A stretch of 64,000 nucleotides of DNA. It comes from Bog-105 sp965277435. Lineage in GTDB: Bacteria > Acidobacteriota > Terriglobia > Bryobacterales > Bryobacteraceae. Location: assembly GCA_965277435.1 (NCBI GenBank), contig OZ255821.1, positions 5,518,001 through 5,582,000 on the forward strand, read 5' to 3'. Positions 54,510-63,396 of the stretch are shown piece by piece; position 1 is the stretch's first letter; every line of letters starts with the position of its first letter. The position numbers were made by a program, and so were the translations under genes. The notes beneath the pieces were generated by a model that was given only the letters and a program-made list of their open reading frames with translations, was not told the DNA's origin and did no database searches.

Positions 54510-55557
54510 AAGCAAATTCCTGGTGGCAGCGGTGGGATGGCTGCTGCTGATCTCAGGACTGCATGCATACATAAATGTCAATTGGACGGCGGTGCTGAAC
54601 GATTATCGTCCCGTGTCGGAGCGCAAGATCACGGTGGCCTACATACCGGTGACGTGCCAACTGACCTGTCCGGTAACGGATTACATTTCCAAATTCTCGA
54701 AAGGCGGCGAGGTGTTCCTGCCGCGCATGTTTCAGGGCTTCCCGGAAATGAAAGAGGCGCTGATTTCGAACAAGGTGCAAGCGGCGTTCATTGTGGCGCC
54801 CATGGCGATCGCCCTTAAAGCGCAAGGCGTACCGATCAAGGTGGTGTATTTGGGACACCGTTACGGCAGCGCGGTGGTGGTGCGCAAGGACGGGCCGATC
54901 AAGAATTTCGGCGATATGCGCGGCCGCACCGTAGCGATTCCAACGCGCTTTTCCGATGAGCGATTAATGCTCTTTCGCGCCATGAAAATCTGGGGAATCA
55001 AGCCCGGCGAAATCAAAATGGTGGAGATGGCGCCGCCGGATGTTTCGGGAGCTCTGGCCGCTCGGGCGATCGATGGCTTTTCCATGGGCGAGCCGTTTCC
55101 ATCGCAAGCAGAATTAGCCGGCTACGGCCGCGTCCTTTTTCAAGCGCGCCAGTACTGGCCCGATTACATGTCCTGTATTTTAATCGTGCGGCAGGACTTG
55201 ATCGATACCCGTCCGGACGTGGTGCAGGTCTTGGTGGATGGAATCGCACGCTCCGGCCTGTGGCTCGATAAGAGCAAACCGAACCGTGAAGATGCTTCGG
55301 ACTTCGTAGGCCGCTTCTACTATCATCAAAAACCGGCGCTCCTTCGTTGGGCGTTGACCAAACCGATGGACCGCGTGATGTACAGCCCGCTCGCTCCGCG
55401 GAAGGCCGATTTCGATCTGGTGCGCGACATGATGATCGAGACCGGCGTACTGAATAAACGAATCACCTTCGAAGAATATACCGACACCAGGTTTTCGGAT
55501 CGGGCGAGTATTCAGACCGCCTGGAAGTATGGAGCGGGCATGGCAGTAGCCCGCTAA
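54499..55557 (+). CDS. ABC transporter substrate-binding protein, NMT1/NitT type
   Basis: A 352-aa periplasmic binding protein anchored by an N-terminal helix (LVAAVGWLLLISGLHAY). Two-lobe NMT1-like fold: ITVAYIPVTCQLTCPVTDYI, ALISNKVQAAFIVAPMAIAL, MRGRTVAIPTRFSDERLML, ARAIDGFSMGEPFPSQAEL. Two cysteines (TCQLTC) lie at the expected ligand-site entrance. Ligand unknown: nitrate, sulfonate, bicarbonate or pyrimidine-type compounds are all served by this superfamily. No TPP riboswitch precedes the operon. Confidence 0.9.
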   Translation: MSFKSKFLVAAVGWLLLISGLHAYINVNWTAVLNDYRPVSERKITVAYIPVTCQLTCPVTDYISKFSKGGEVFLPRMFQGFPEMKEALISNKVQAAFIVAPMAIALKAQGVPIKVVYLGHRYGSAVVVRKDGPIKNFGDMRGRTVAIPTRFSDERLMLFRAMKIWGIKPGEIKMVEMAPPDVSGALAARAIDGFSMGEPFPSQAELAGYGRVLFQARQYWPDYMSCILIVRQDLIDTRPDVVQVLVDGIARSGLWLDKSKPNREDASDFVGRFYYHQKPALLRWALTKPMDRVMYSPLAPRKADFDLVRDMMIETGVLNKRITFEEYTDTRFSDRASIQTAWKYGAGMAVAR

Positions 55558-55591
55558 TTCTTCTCGGTCGTAGCTCCGCAAACTGCTTTCT

Positions 55592-55708
55592 GAGCCACGA
55601 CCGTCAGGGAGTAACCATGGCTATTCGAGCCGCAAAATCCGATGAGAGTCACAGCCCGGCCTAACGAACCAACCCAGGCTCAGAGCCATGAGCGGAGCGA
55701 TTGGAGTT
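55592..55708. repeat. intergenic repeats shared with 19.7 kb and the MITE
   Basis: Segment 55592-55611 is an inverse copy (two changes) of a 20-bp MITE interior motif at 25639-25658. Segment 55686-55708 is a near copy of the 23-bp unit at 19687-19799. It lies between two convergent genes. Confidence 0.65.
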
Positions 55709-55785
55709 CTCGTCCCCATACTATCCTCGTGACTTTCAACGGATTGGTTAGCAAGCCTCATTTTGCGACGAGCTGTAACTAGGTC

Positions 55786-57042
55786 TTATTGTTCTTCCAA
55801 TGCTTCTGAACGCAATACGGGGCTATCAGAATTGCTCCACTCACAATCGCTCGCGGTCTGTCGCCTCTTTTCGCTCGTCAATCCCTGCGCATAGGTTCGA
55901 TACAACTTTTCGAAAACCATGTGCCAGCTGTTAGCGTTGGCGAACGCTCGCGCAGCAGAACCCATATCGAGGCGTAGAGGCTGATTGTGCATTAGGCGTC
56001 GCAAGCTCGCTGCGAAGTCACGGGAAAGAAAACCGGAAACGCCATCCTCGATACCGACACGTTCGCCTGTTTCCGGCGCAAGAATGACGGGAACGCCGGA
56101 GGCCATGGCTTCCAATATCACTAAGCCGAAAGTGTCGGTGCGGGAGGGAAAAACAAAAGCGTCCATGCGGCTGTAAGCGGCGGCCAGCTCTTTGCCCCGC
56201 AGTACGCCTGGAATTTCCGCGCTCCGCAGATGCTTGCGCAGCCATTTCTGCTGCCCGCCCTCGCCTACGATCAGGAATTTGAAATTGTGTTCGCCCGCTG
56301 CCATCAGTCTCCGCTCCAGTTCAACCAGGAAACGAACATTTTTCTCGGTGGTCAAACGCCCGACGTAGCCGATACGGAAGGGATGGTGACCGTTGCCGGC
56401 CCGCGGCGTCGGAGTGTATCCTGCGAGGTCAACGCCGTGCGCCATCAAAAAGGCCGGCCGGCCCGTTTTTGCGTGCAGCAGATCAACCAGAGGCTTGTTA
56501 GGAGCGAGTATGAAGCGGGCGGCTCGATAGAAACGCAGCAAGCCCCGTAGACTCTGCCGTTCGAGCGCAGACGACGCACTGTTTCGCACCTTTTGCGGCG
56601 TCAGATTGAGCAACCGGTCCAGACGTCGGGCCAGGTATTCATGCAGGTTGGTGTGCCACGAAGCCACTAACGGGACACGCAACACGTGGGCCGCCCAGAG
56701 CCCCAGAAAACCCAGGTCACCCGGACCCGTAATGTGCACCAGATCGGGCTTGAATGCGAGCAGCCGGTTTTTGACAAACTGCCTATGCCGCATTAGCAAG
56801 GGATCGCAATACAGGCTTTTGTCGATACGAAACGAGGCGACGCCCCGCTTCAATTCAAGCGTTTCAAGAGAACCATCGCGCGTCAGTATAGTCTGTTCTC
56901 CACCACGCGCAACCAGGAACGGAAGTTCGCGAGACTGAGCAAATTCGGCGAGTTGCCGGCTGAGGGTGGCTACTCCGTTAGCTTCATGAAAGGTGTCGGT
57001 AAAGAGGGCAACGCGCAATGGGGAATTCAGAGATGTCTGCAA
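55786..57042 (-). CDS. GT4-family glycosyltransferase
   Basis: A 418-aa retaining glycosyltransferase (GT-B fold). The N-terminal domain opens VALFTDTFHEANGVATLSRQLAEF and includes HITGPGDLGFLG and ASWHTNLHEY; the C-terminal nucleotide-sugar domain has RIGYVGRLTTEKNVRFLVE and PSRTDTFGLVILEAMASGVPVI with the E-x7-E pattern. Similar to mannosyl/diacylglycerol glucosyltransferases; acceptor unknown. The start is a TTG without a clear ribosome site, so N-terminal residues are uncertain. Confidence 0.9.
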   Translation of the reverse strand: MQTSLNSPLRVALFTDTFHEANGVATLSRQLAEFAQSRELPFLVARGGEQTILTRDGSLETLELKRGVASFRIDKSLYCDPLLMRHRQFVKNRLLAFKPDLVHITGPGDLGFLGLWAAHVLRVPLVASWHTNLHEYLARRLDRLLNLTPQKVRNSASSALERQSLRGLLRFYRAARFILAPNKPLVDLLHAKTGRPAFLMAHGVDLAGYTPTPRAGNGHHPFRIGYVGRLTTEKNVRFLVELERRLMAAGEHNFKFLIVGEGGQQKWLRKHLRSAEIPGVLRGKELAAAYSRMDAFVFPSRTDTFGLVILEAMASGVPVILAPETGERVGIEDGVSGFLSRDFAASLRRLMHNQPLRLDMGSAARAFANANSWHMVFEKLYRTYAQGLTSEKRRQTASDCEWSNSDSPVLRSEALEEQ

Positions 57043-57270
57043 CGGTGGATTCTACTAAGACGTGTTTGTTGCTACAGCGTTTCAGCTTTCCGAGCGCGAA
57101 ACACGCCCCCGATTTAAGGGCGGTGAGAGATCGGATATACCGGATCACATTGGACGATCTTCAGCGCCGTCCGACTAATCCAACTTCGACCGAGCCAACG
57201 AAACACAGCCAGCATCATCCCACCTCAATCCGTTAAAACTTTATTCAAAAAAGAATACATGAATTAATAT

Positions 57271-58182
57271 CTAATGTAAAGACATTGCAGGTCGCGTAGC
57301 AACGCATTGTCCAACAATCCGCCACGCTCCCTGTAACTCATCGCCGCTTAGTATCAGGCGCGGCGGCCGCACCCGCTGGCTGCCCATTCCCACCTGCTCC
57401 TGGACAAACTTGATGAGTTGTACGAATTTGGGCACCGTGTCCATCCGCAGTAGCGGCAGAAACCACTTATATAAATCGAATGCTTTTCCTTTCTCGCCTT
57501 GTCGCGCGAGCTCAAAGAGCTTGACGGATTCTTCGGGAAAGGCATTCACCAGGCCGGCAATCCAACCGTCGGCGCCCGCCGAGACCGCCTCCACGATCTC
57601 GTCATCCACACCGCAGAAAACCTTCAGGCGCTTTTCGGGCAAGGCCCGCAGCGCCGTGACGCGTCTCACATCGGCACTCGATTCTTTAATCGCATGTAAA
57701 TTGTCATGCGTTTCGAGCAACTCGCCAACGTGCTCGGGCAAGAAATCAGTGACGTACGCAATCGGATTGTTGTAGAGCATGCACGAAAGCGGAGTGGCCG
57801 AAATCACCTCACCGACATGAGCTTTCATTTCGCGCCAGTCGCCTACATAGACGTAGGGCGGCAGGACCATCAAGCCGTGGCATCCGGCAGCAGCCGCGGA
57901 TTGGGCCAGCGAGATCGCCTCAGCCGTAGAGAGCGCGGAAACACCCGCGATCACGAAGGCACGATCGCTAACCGCTTCTAGGCATGTTTCGAGAACCCGG
58001 TTCTTTTCGGCGATGTTTAAGGTAGCGCCTTCGCCCAGCGAGCCAAGAGCGACGACGCCCTGGCAGCCGTTGTCAATCAACCACCGGCAGTGCTGCGCGA
58101 GGAAGTCATAATCGATCGATAGGTCTTCGTGAAACGGAGTGGTGATAGCAGGGAAAACGCCCTTCCAGTCTATAGCTTTCAT
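57271..58182 (-). CDS. DapA-family lyase/deaminase, probably of hydroxyproline catabolism
   Basis: A 303-aa class I aldolase-fold enzyme. Schiff-base Lys166 (HAIKESSADVRR) and Tyr137 (MLYNNP) are present; GSLGEGATL replaces the GTTGE loop of DHDPS. In hydroxyproline pathways the family member is 1-pyrroline-4-hydroxy-2-carboxylate deaminase, which makes 2-oxoglutarate semialdehyde. The operon context supports that role rather than lysine synthesis. It overlaps the upstream FAD subunit gene by 4 bp. Confidence 0.88.
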   Translation of the reverse strand: MKAIDWKGVFPAITTPFHEDLSIDYDFLAQHCRWLIDNGCQGVVALGSLGEGATLNIAEKNRVLETCLEAVSDRAFVIAGVSALSTAEAISLAQSAAAAGCHGLMVLPPYVYVGDWREMKAHVGEVISATPLSCMLYNNPIAYVTDFLPEHVGELLETHDNLHAIKESSADVRRVTALRALPEKRLKVFCGVDDEIVEAVSAGADGWIAGLVNAFPEESVKLFELARQGEKGKAFDLYKWFLPLLRMDTVPKFVQLIKFVQEQVGMGSQRVRPPRLILSGDELQGAWRIVGQCVATRPAMSLH

Positions 58183-59459
58183 GGAAATGTTGTACTCTCC
58201 TCAGCTTCATACTCTGAGGCGGCCAGTGTACCAACGCGAGCGGCAACCACCGGCGGACGGATGGATTCGGTTGGCCAGCCCAGCAGGAATTGAGAGGCAG
58301 GCCCGCAAATGCGACCTTGGCAAGGACCCATGCCGAAGCGGGTCTGCAGCTTAGCCGCGCGGAACGACGGATAGGAGCGTATCTGCTCAAGGCGAATGTC
58401 CTCGCAGCGGCAGACAAACGTATCGGCGGTTGCAAGACCGCGCAATGCCGGCCGCAAAGAAAATGCCTGCCCGAGAGCGCGCCCGAACGAACGTTCGATG
58501 CGCAGCTTGCGCCCAAGACGCAGCGCCTTTCGCTTCTGACCAGTGGCTGCATAGCCGGCGATCTCGCCTTCAACGATCGAAAGCTCGACTCCACCAATGC
58601 CGGTGCACTCGCCGGCGCAAAACACTCCCGGCACGGATGTCTCCTGCTGCTCGTTGATTGCCACTGCGCTATGGTTCAGCCGGCAGCCCACAATTGAGGC
58701 CAGTTCCGTATTCGGCTGGAGGCCGTAAGCGATGCCGGCGTAGTCGCAAGGCTCAGTCCAGCTGCGATCGCCTTGACGTAATTGCACCGAAGCGAGAACG
58801 CCATTGCCACGGGCGCTCGTGATCCAGCAGCCGAGGTGATACGGAACAGTTCGTAAACTCCAGCCGAGAGCGACTGCTTGCCCAACCTTGGCCGGATGTC
58901 GCACCAGATGCCAGGCAAAGCGCGCGGCGCTTCGAAAGGACGCCTGTTCGGCGATCAGGACAATATGAGCGCCCTTCTTCCGCAGATGCGAGGCGACCGC
59001 GAGCAGTAACGGTCCGCTGCCGCCGATGACGATGCGCTTTTCGCGTACCGGCAGACCGGACTTGACGAGCGCCTGTAATCCGCCTACACCCAGAACGCCC
59101 GGCAGAGTCCATCCGGGAAACGGGAGGAACAGTTCGCGTGCGCCGGTGGCAAGGATGAGCTTTCGATAGCGCATTTCGATGGCTCGCTCTTCCGTTTCGA
59201 TCAGCAAGGTACGCGCCGTGGGGTCGGCGGATACCACCTGCGCTGCCGAAATCTTTGTGACGCCCGCGGCTGCGAAGCGTTTGAACCAGCGATTCGTTTC
59301 GGAACTGCGCCAGATTTGGCCGCCGGGTGTCGGATTGTCGTCAACCACGGCAACGCTTGCGCCGGAAGACGCGGCACGAACCGCAGCCGCCATTCCGGCC
59401 GGTCCTGCACCGACAATCGCAATATCAGTCGCGAGGGAATCGGAGAATGATCGATTCAT
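58179..59459 (-). CDS. FAD/NAD-binding oxidoreductase subunit with BFD-like Fe-S site (HcnB-like)
   Basis: A 426-aa flavoprotein. FAD motif IAIVGAGPAGMAAAVRAA near the N-terminus, a second dinucleotide motif IVIGGSGPLLLAVASHLRKKG around 165, and a C-terminal four-cysteine cluster CRCEDI ... GPCQGRICG like bacterioferritin-associated ferredoxin. This matches the large subunit of HcnABC-type dehydrogenases (hydrogen cyanide synthase, D-hydroxyproline dehydrogenase). ATG chosen at 59459, 4-bp overlap with the ferredoxin-like gene. Confidence 0.9.
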   Translation of the reverse strand: MNRSFSDSLATDIAIVGAGPAGMAAAVRAASSGASVAVVDDNPTPGGQIWRSSETNRWFKRFAAAGVTKISAAQVVSADPTARTLLIETEERAIEMRYRKLILATGARELFLPFPGWTLPGVLGVGGLQALVKSGLPVREKRIVIGGSGPLLLAVASHLRKKGAHIVLIAEQASFRSAARFAWHLVRHPAKVGQAVALGWSLRTVPYHLGCWITSARGNGVLASVQLRQGDRSWTEPCDYAGIAYGLQPNTELASIVGCRLNHSAVAINEQQETSVPGVFCAGECTGIGGVELSIVEGEIAGYAATGQKRKALRLGRKLRIERSFGRALGQAFSLRPALRGLATADTFVCRCEDIRLEQIRSYPSFRAAKLQTRFGMGPCQGRICGPASQFLLGWPTESIRPPVVAARVGTLAASEYEAEESTTFP

Positions 59460-59704
59460 GCTGTTCGGATCCGCATGGCCGGGCGGACAAGGATCTGGCA
59501 AGCGCGGCGATGCGGGCGCCCATCAATGGTGACCCGGCACTCGAAGCACACGCCCATGCCACAGAGTGCTGCGCGCGGCTCGCCCGAGACAGAGACCCGG
59601 AAGGCCGATTCACTCAATAAAAATAGCGCGGCCGCTACGCTGATGCCGGCCGGCACGCTGTACGGTTTTCCATTCACCTCGAGACGCACTGACTCGTCAG
59701 GCAT
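59456..59704 (-). CDS. (2Fe-2S)-binding ferredoxin-like subunit (HcnA-like)
   Basis: An 82-aa protein with the plant-type 2Fe-2S pattern Cys48, Cys53, Cys56 and Cys69 (CGMGVCFEC...C). It corresponds to the small subunit of HcnABC-type enzymes and would carry electrons between the two flavoprotein subunits. It overlaps both neighbours (8 and 4 bp), which ties the three subunits together. Confidence 0.9.
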   Translation of the reverse strand: MPDESVRLEVNGKPYSVPAGISVAAALFLLSESAFRVSVSGEPRAALCGMGVCFECRVTIDGRPHRRACQILVRPAMRIRTA

Positions 59705-60833
59705 GGACCGCGAAAGCCCTCGCAGGTTGGTAGGGGTGACGCGGAATCTCCGAGTCGCGGCACAGAATTTCGTCTGTCAGAAGTCTGGCAGTGGCGAGAG
59801 AGGTAGATATACCCAAGCCCTCGTGACCGGTGGCGAGATAGACGCGCTCGAAGCCGGGACAAAGCCCGATCAGCGGAAGTTTGTCGGGCGTGGAGGCGCG
59901 CAAGCCAGTCCAGCCACGGATCGCCGACAGCCCTTCGAGACCCGGCATATAATCGATAGCCCGGCGCAGCATCTTTCCTAGCATCTGGGATTCAATGCCG
60001 GCGTCCTCCACTCCGTACTGACGGGACGATCCGATGAGAATCTGACCGGTTACTCTGGGCTGCGCATTGAAAGCGACCGAATCCGCCGTGGTCGAGTGAG
60101 CACTCTTTAAGTAACCGAGTTCGATGAGTTGATGGCGGAGAAATCCAGGGTAGCGATCGGTGATCAGCAGATGACCTTTGCGGGGCTGCATATCGATGCC
60201 GGGAACGAGCCGGCAAGTGGCCGTGCCTGCTGCGAGCACGATGACATCAGCTGCGATGAAACGGCCGTCCTGCAGTTTTACACCGTCATCGTTGGCGCAT
60301 TGCACTGACTGATTCAAGTAGACGACGATACCCGCGGACAGAACCTGTTCGGCTAGAAAGCGCGCCGCGCACGGCGGATAACAAACGCCGTCGGACGGCA
60401 GCAGCAAGGCTCCCGCGAGACCTTGTCGCAATTGAGGCTCAGCCGCAGCTAACTGTTGAGAGTCGAGCCGTTCGACGTGCAGCCCGCGCGCGCTATAGAA
60501 CTGAAATTTACGCTCGACTTCCTGCAGTTCTTCCTCGTCGGCGGCTATCCATAGAGAGCCACACGGGAGGTACTCGGCATCGAGCGGGAGATCGTCCGCC
60601 AGTTCGCGCCAAAGGTCTTGCGAGAAGCGTGTCAATGCGAACTGCGCTTCCGAGTCATCCATTACGGCGAGATGTCCCATGCCGGCGGCCGTAGCGCCAC
60701 CACCGACGTGATCGTTTCGCTCGAGAATCGCGACTCGCATGCCGGCCGCAGCCAGCTCGCGCGCACAGGCTGCACCGACGATACCTCCGCCCACTACCGC
60801 CGCATCGAACGTCTCACCCCTCACGGTATTCAC
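59697..60833 (-). CDS. DAO-family FAD oxidoreductase subunit (HcnC-like)
   Basis: A 378-aa protein of the D-amino-acid oxidase/glycine oxidase fold. FAD motif AAVVGGGIVGAACARELAAAGMRVAILE at the N-terminus and GWTGLRASTPDKLPLIG plus GHEGLGISTSLATARLL at the C-terminus. It probably oxidises cis-4-hydroxy-D-proline in this cluster (inference). No ATG; GTG at 60833 or 60824 starts the protein. Only about 15 bp separate it from the divergent epimerase start. First gene of the minus-strand operon. Confidence 0.88.
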   Translation of the reverse strand: MNTVRGETFDAAVVGGGIVGAACARELAAAGMRVAILERNDHVGGGATAAGMGHLAVMDDSEAQFALTRFSQDLWRELADDLPLDAEYLPCGSLWIAADEEELQEVERKFQFYSARGLHVERLDSQQLAAAEPQLRQGLAGALLLPSDGVCYPPCAARFLAEQVLSAGIVVYLNQSVQCANDDGVKLQDGRFIAADVIVLAAGTATCRLVPGIDMQPRKGHLLITDRYPGFLRHQLIELGYLKSAHSTTADSVAFNAQPRVTGQILIGSSRQYGVEDAGIESQMLGKMLRRAIDYMPGLEGLSAIRGWTGLRASTPDKLPLIGLCPGFERVYLATGHEGLGISTSLATARLLTDEILCRDSEIPRHPYQPARAFAVHA

Positions 60834-60848
60834 AGTGTAAGCTAGGGC

Positions 60849-61799
60849 GTGTCGACGGCGAAAAGGATACAGGTAGTCGATTCCCACACTGGCGGGGAGC
60901 CGACGCGCACAGTTATTTCCGGCGGTCCACAGCTTACGAAGGCACCGCTTGGGGAGATGCTTGAGGCCTTTCGCACGACGTTCGACCACTTCCGCTCTGC
61001 CATCGTAAATGAACCGCGCGGCTCCGATGCCATGGTAGGGGCATTACTCTGTGAACCGGTCGATCGTTCATGCGCAACCGGCGCGATCTTCTTCAACAAC
61101 GTTGGCTATCTCGGCATGTGCGGGCACGGGACCATTGGGGTGGTTGCGACGCTGTTTCATCTCGGCCGCATTCGCCCCGGAATGCATCGTATAGAAACGC
61201 CGGTGGGCGTGGTATCCACTTGCTTGCACGAGAACGGCGCAGTGACCGTTACGAACGTTCCGAGCTATCGAACCAGGAGCAATGTTCGAGTTGAAGTGGA
61301 AGGATACGGCGTCATTACCGGCGACGTCGCCTGGGGCGGCAATTGGTTTTTTCTGACAGGCGATTGTCCGGTGGCATTGACGCTGCAAAATGCAGAAGCG
61401 CTCAGCCATTACTGCTGGGGTGTTCGGCTGGCCCTAAAACAAAATCAAGTCGCTGGATTAGGTGGAGAAGAAATCGACCACATCGAAGTTTATGGGCCGC
61501 CCACTCTGCCCTCAGCCGATAGCAAGAACTTTGTCCTCTGTCCGGGCCGGAGTTACGACCGTTCTCCATGCGGCACAGGAACCAGCGCCAAGGTAGCATG
61601 TTTGCACGCCTCGGGCAACCTTAAGCCCGGCGAAATATGGCGGCAGCAAAGCATCACCGATAGTCTGTTCGAAGCCTCTATTTCTTTGGGCGATGATTGC
61701 GTAATCCCGCATATTACAGGTTCCGCTTACGTCAATGCGGAAAGCTTCCTGATCGTCGATGATCAGGATCCACTGCGGTGGGGTATTCGCCCCAAATAG
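60849..61799 (+). CDS. 4-hydroxyproline 2-epimerase (proline racemase family)
   Basis: A 316-aa cofactor-independent epimerase. Both catalytic cysteines are present: Cys91 in MCGHGTIG and Cys241 in SPCGTGTSAK. The two-cysteine form indicates an epimerase/racemase, not the dehydratase, which has Thr at the second site. The N-terminus RIQVVDSHTGGEPTR fits the hydroxyproline group and fixes the GTG start. It converts trans-4-hydroxy-L-proline to cis-4-hydroxy-D-proline, the substrate for the divergent dehydrogenase operon. Confidence 0.93.
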   Translation: MSTAKRIQVVDSHTGGEPTRTVISGGPQLTKAPLGEMLEAFRTTFDHFRSAIVNEPRGSDAMVGALLCEPVDRSCATGAIFFNNVGYLGMCGHGTIGVVATLFHLGRIRPGMHRIETPVGVVSTCLHENGAVTVTNVPSYRTRSNVRVEVEGYGVITGDVAWGGNWFFLTGDCPVALTLQNAEALSHYCWGVRLALKQNQVAGLGGEEIDHIEVYGPPTLPSADSKNFVLCPGRSYDRSPCGTGTSAKVACLHASGNLKPGEIWRQQSITDSLFEASISLGDDCVIPHITGSAYVNAESFLIVDDQDPLRWGIRPK

Positions 61800-61853
61800 A
61801 CTTGGCGCAGCGACTCCTGGCCGATGTCGTCGAGTGGAGCGGGCCTCAAGGCC

Positions 61854-63256
61854 CAATGCCACTTACTTTATGTGAAGAAGAAGGTATCCCAAACAAAATA
61901 AAAAAGTTATGTTTTGGAAATGCCTTCCCCCGATTATGCGAGCGTTTTGGAGTTGTATCAGCGAAGCCTATCGATGGGCGCGTTGGAATACTGGCAACAA
62001 CAGGCCGGTCTGCGAGTGCGCCGCGGGATTTACGCCGCACAAGTGGTGCTCTGGCTGATGATCGTGCAGCGACTCGAGCCAGGTGGCACGCTGGCGCGTC
62101 CCGTCCAAGAGTTGCGACAGGGGATAGCGGAGCCGCTCCTGAGCACCTGTAAACGAGTGAAAGAGAAGCGAGTCTCGGGAAATACGGGTGGGTATTGCCG
62201 GGCGCGGCAGAAATTGCCGAAGCTATTGTGTAGGCAAGTCATGCGGGAATATTGCTACAGCTGCGGCAATTGCTGGATGGAAACAATTCGGAGCAGCGCC
62301 CCGTGTTTGTGCTGGATGGTTCGTCGCTCGATTTGGAGCACTGCCCGGAGTTGGCGCGAACGTATCCACCGGCCGAAATCAGTTTGGCCGAAGCCACTGG
62401 CCGATGTTGCGCGTGATGGTGTTGCATGACGGGGAGAACGGCTTGGCCGAAGAGCCCTGCTGGGGCCCTATGTACGGTCCCCATGCGGTCAGTGAGCAGA
62501 AACTAGCCGAGCAAGCGCTGGACGCGCTGCCCGCTCCAGCGGTCGTGATCGGGGATCGGAACTTCGGCGTGTTATGGATCGCCCATGCCATCCAGCAGCG
62601 AGGTCTGGGGGCCGTGGTGCGGCTCACGAAAGTACGAGCGAGCAAGCTGGTGGGCCCGATCTCACAACCGGGCGAACAGGCGGTACGCTGGTCGGCCAGT
62701 CGCTGGGATGGAGGCAAACAGCACCGGTTGTCTCCCGACACGCGGGTCGAAGGACGGCTGATTGCGGCTCGTATCGGTCGGGGCAAATCCAAACAGTGGC
62801 TGTATCTTTTCACCACACTGGACTGGCCTGCCGATCGAATCATCGAACTGTATGGCCGGCGTTGGAACATAGAAACCGATGTGCGGTCCCTGAAGCGCAC
62901 CGTGCGTCTCCACCATATAACGGCCAAAAGCGAAGACATGATGGAAAAAGAGTTACTCCTGGCCGTGGCGGCCTACAACCTCGTGCGAGCCGTCATGTGT
63001 CTGGCGGCTAAACAGCACGGCCTATCTGCCCGCCAGCTCAGTTTTGCGCATGTTCTGAATGTGGGCCAGGCTACCTGGCCCAAGCTGGTCGCCGCTCCCA
63101 GTCAGCAAGAGCATCATCGCGAATTCCAACGCGTCCTGGACTTCGCCGCGCAATGCACCCTGCCGCGACGCGCCCGGCACCGCTCCTACCCGCGCGCCGT
63201 CTGGCGCAAGCCTCGCAAGTTCCCTTTTTACAGGATGGAGAAAGTAAGTGACATTG
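61854..63256 (+). mobile_element. IS4-family insertion sequence (about 1.4 kb)
   Basis: Terminal inverted repeats CAATGCCACTTACTTT (61854-61869) and AAAGTAAGTGACATTG (63241-63256) match in 15 of 16 bases. Size, 12-bp flanking direct repeats and the transposase Y-(2)-R-(3)-E-(6)-K signature agree with the IS4 family. It sits 54 bp after the epimerase stop. Confidence 0.88.
61920..63240 (+). pseudogene. IS4-family transposase, two frameshifts
   Basis: The DDE transposase is split over three frames. Segment 1 starts at the ATG at 61920 and reads to about 62245. A middle segment in another frame carries the first catalytic Asp (VFVLDGSSLDLEHC). After about 62376 the rest is in the third frame (NQFGRSHWPMLRVMV..., VVIGDRNFG with the second Asp, and YGRRWNIETDVRSLK with the catalytic Glu). 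Each shift equals a 1-nt loss. The last frame has no stop before the right inverted repeat and runs into flanking DNA. Inactive unless the shifts are sequencing errors. Confidence 0.88.
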
Positions 63257-63272
63257 GGCCTCAAGGCCTGCC

Positions 63273-63294
63273 ATGCCGCCATTCGTGGCGGCAT
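63273..63294. other. hairpin with TTCG loop
   Basis: Perfect 9-bp stem atgccgcca/tggcggcat closed by TTCG, just right of the IS. It may once have been the terminator after the epimerase gene before IS insertion, or serve the minus-strand BON gene. No T-tract of note. Confidence 0.35.
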
Positions 63295-63396
63295 TACTTT
63301 CGGCCCAAAGCCGCCAGCAGCCGCGTTTTCATTCCCCGGAGGTGGCCGAGAGGCCATGCGGGATTCATCCGCGGCCAAACCTTTTTCAGCGGTTTC

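Larger units (their letters stand above)
61842..63268. repeat. 12-bp direct repeats flanking the IS (probable target-site duplication)
   Basis: GGCCTCAAGGCC occurs at 61842-61853 and 63257-63268, directly abutting the inverted repeats. The target is itself palindromic. Length fits IS4-family duplications. Confidence 0.7.

Noticed and set aside
57018..57236. 72-codon plus-strand frame between GT4 and DapA-family genes
   Set aside because: Low complexity, partly antisense to the glycosyltransferase, no ribosome site.
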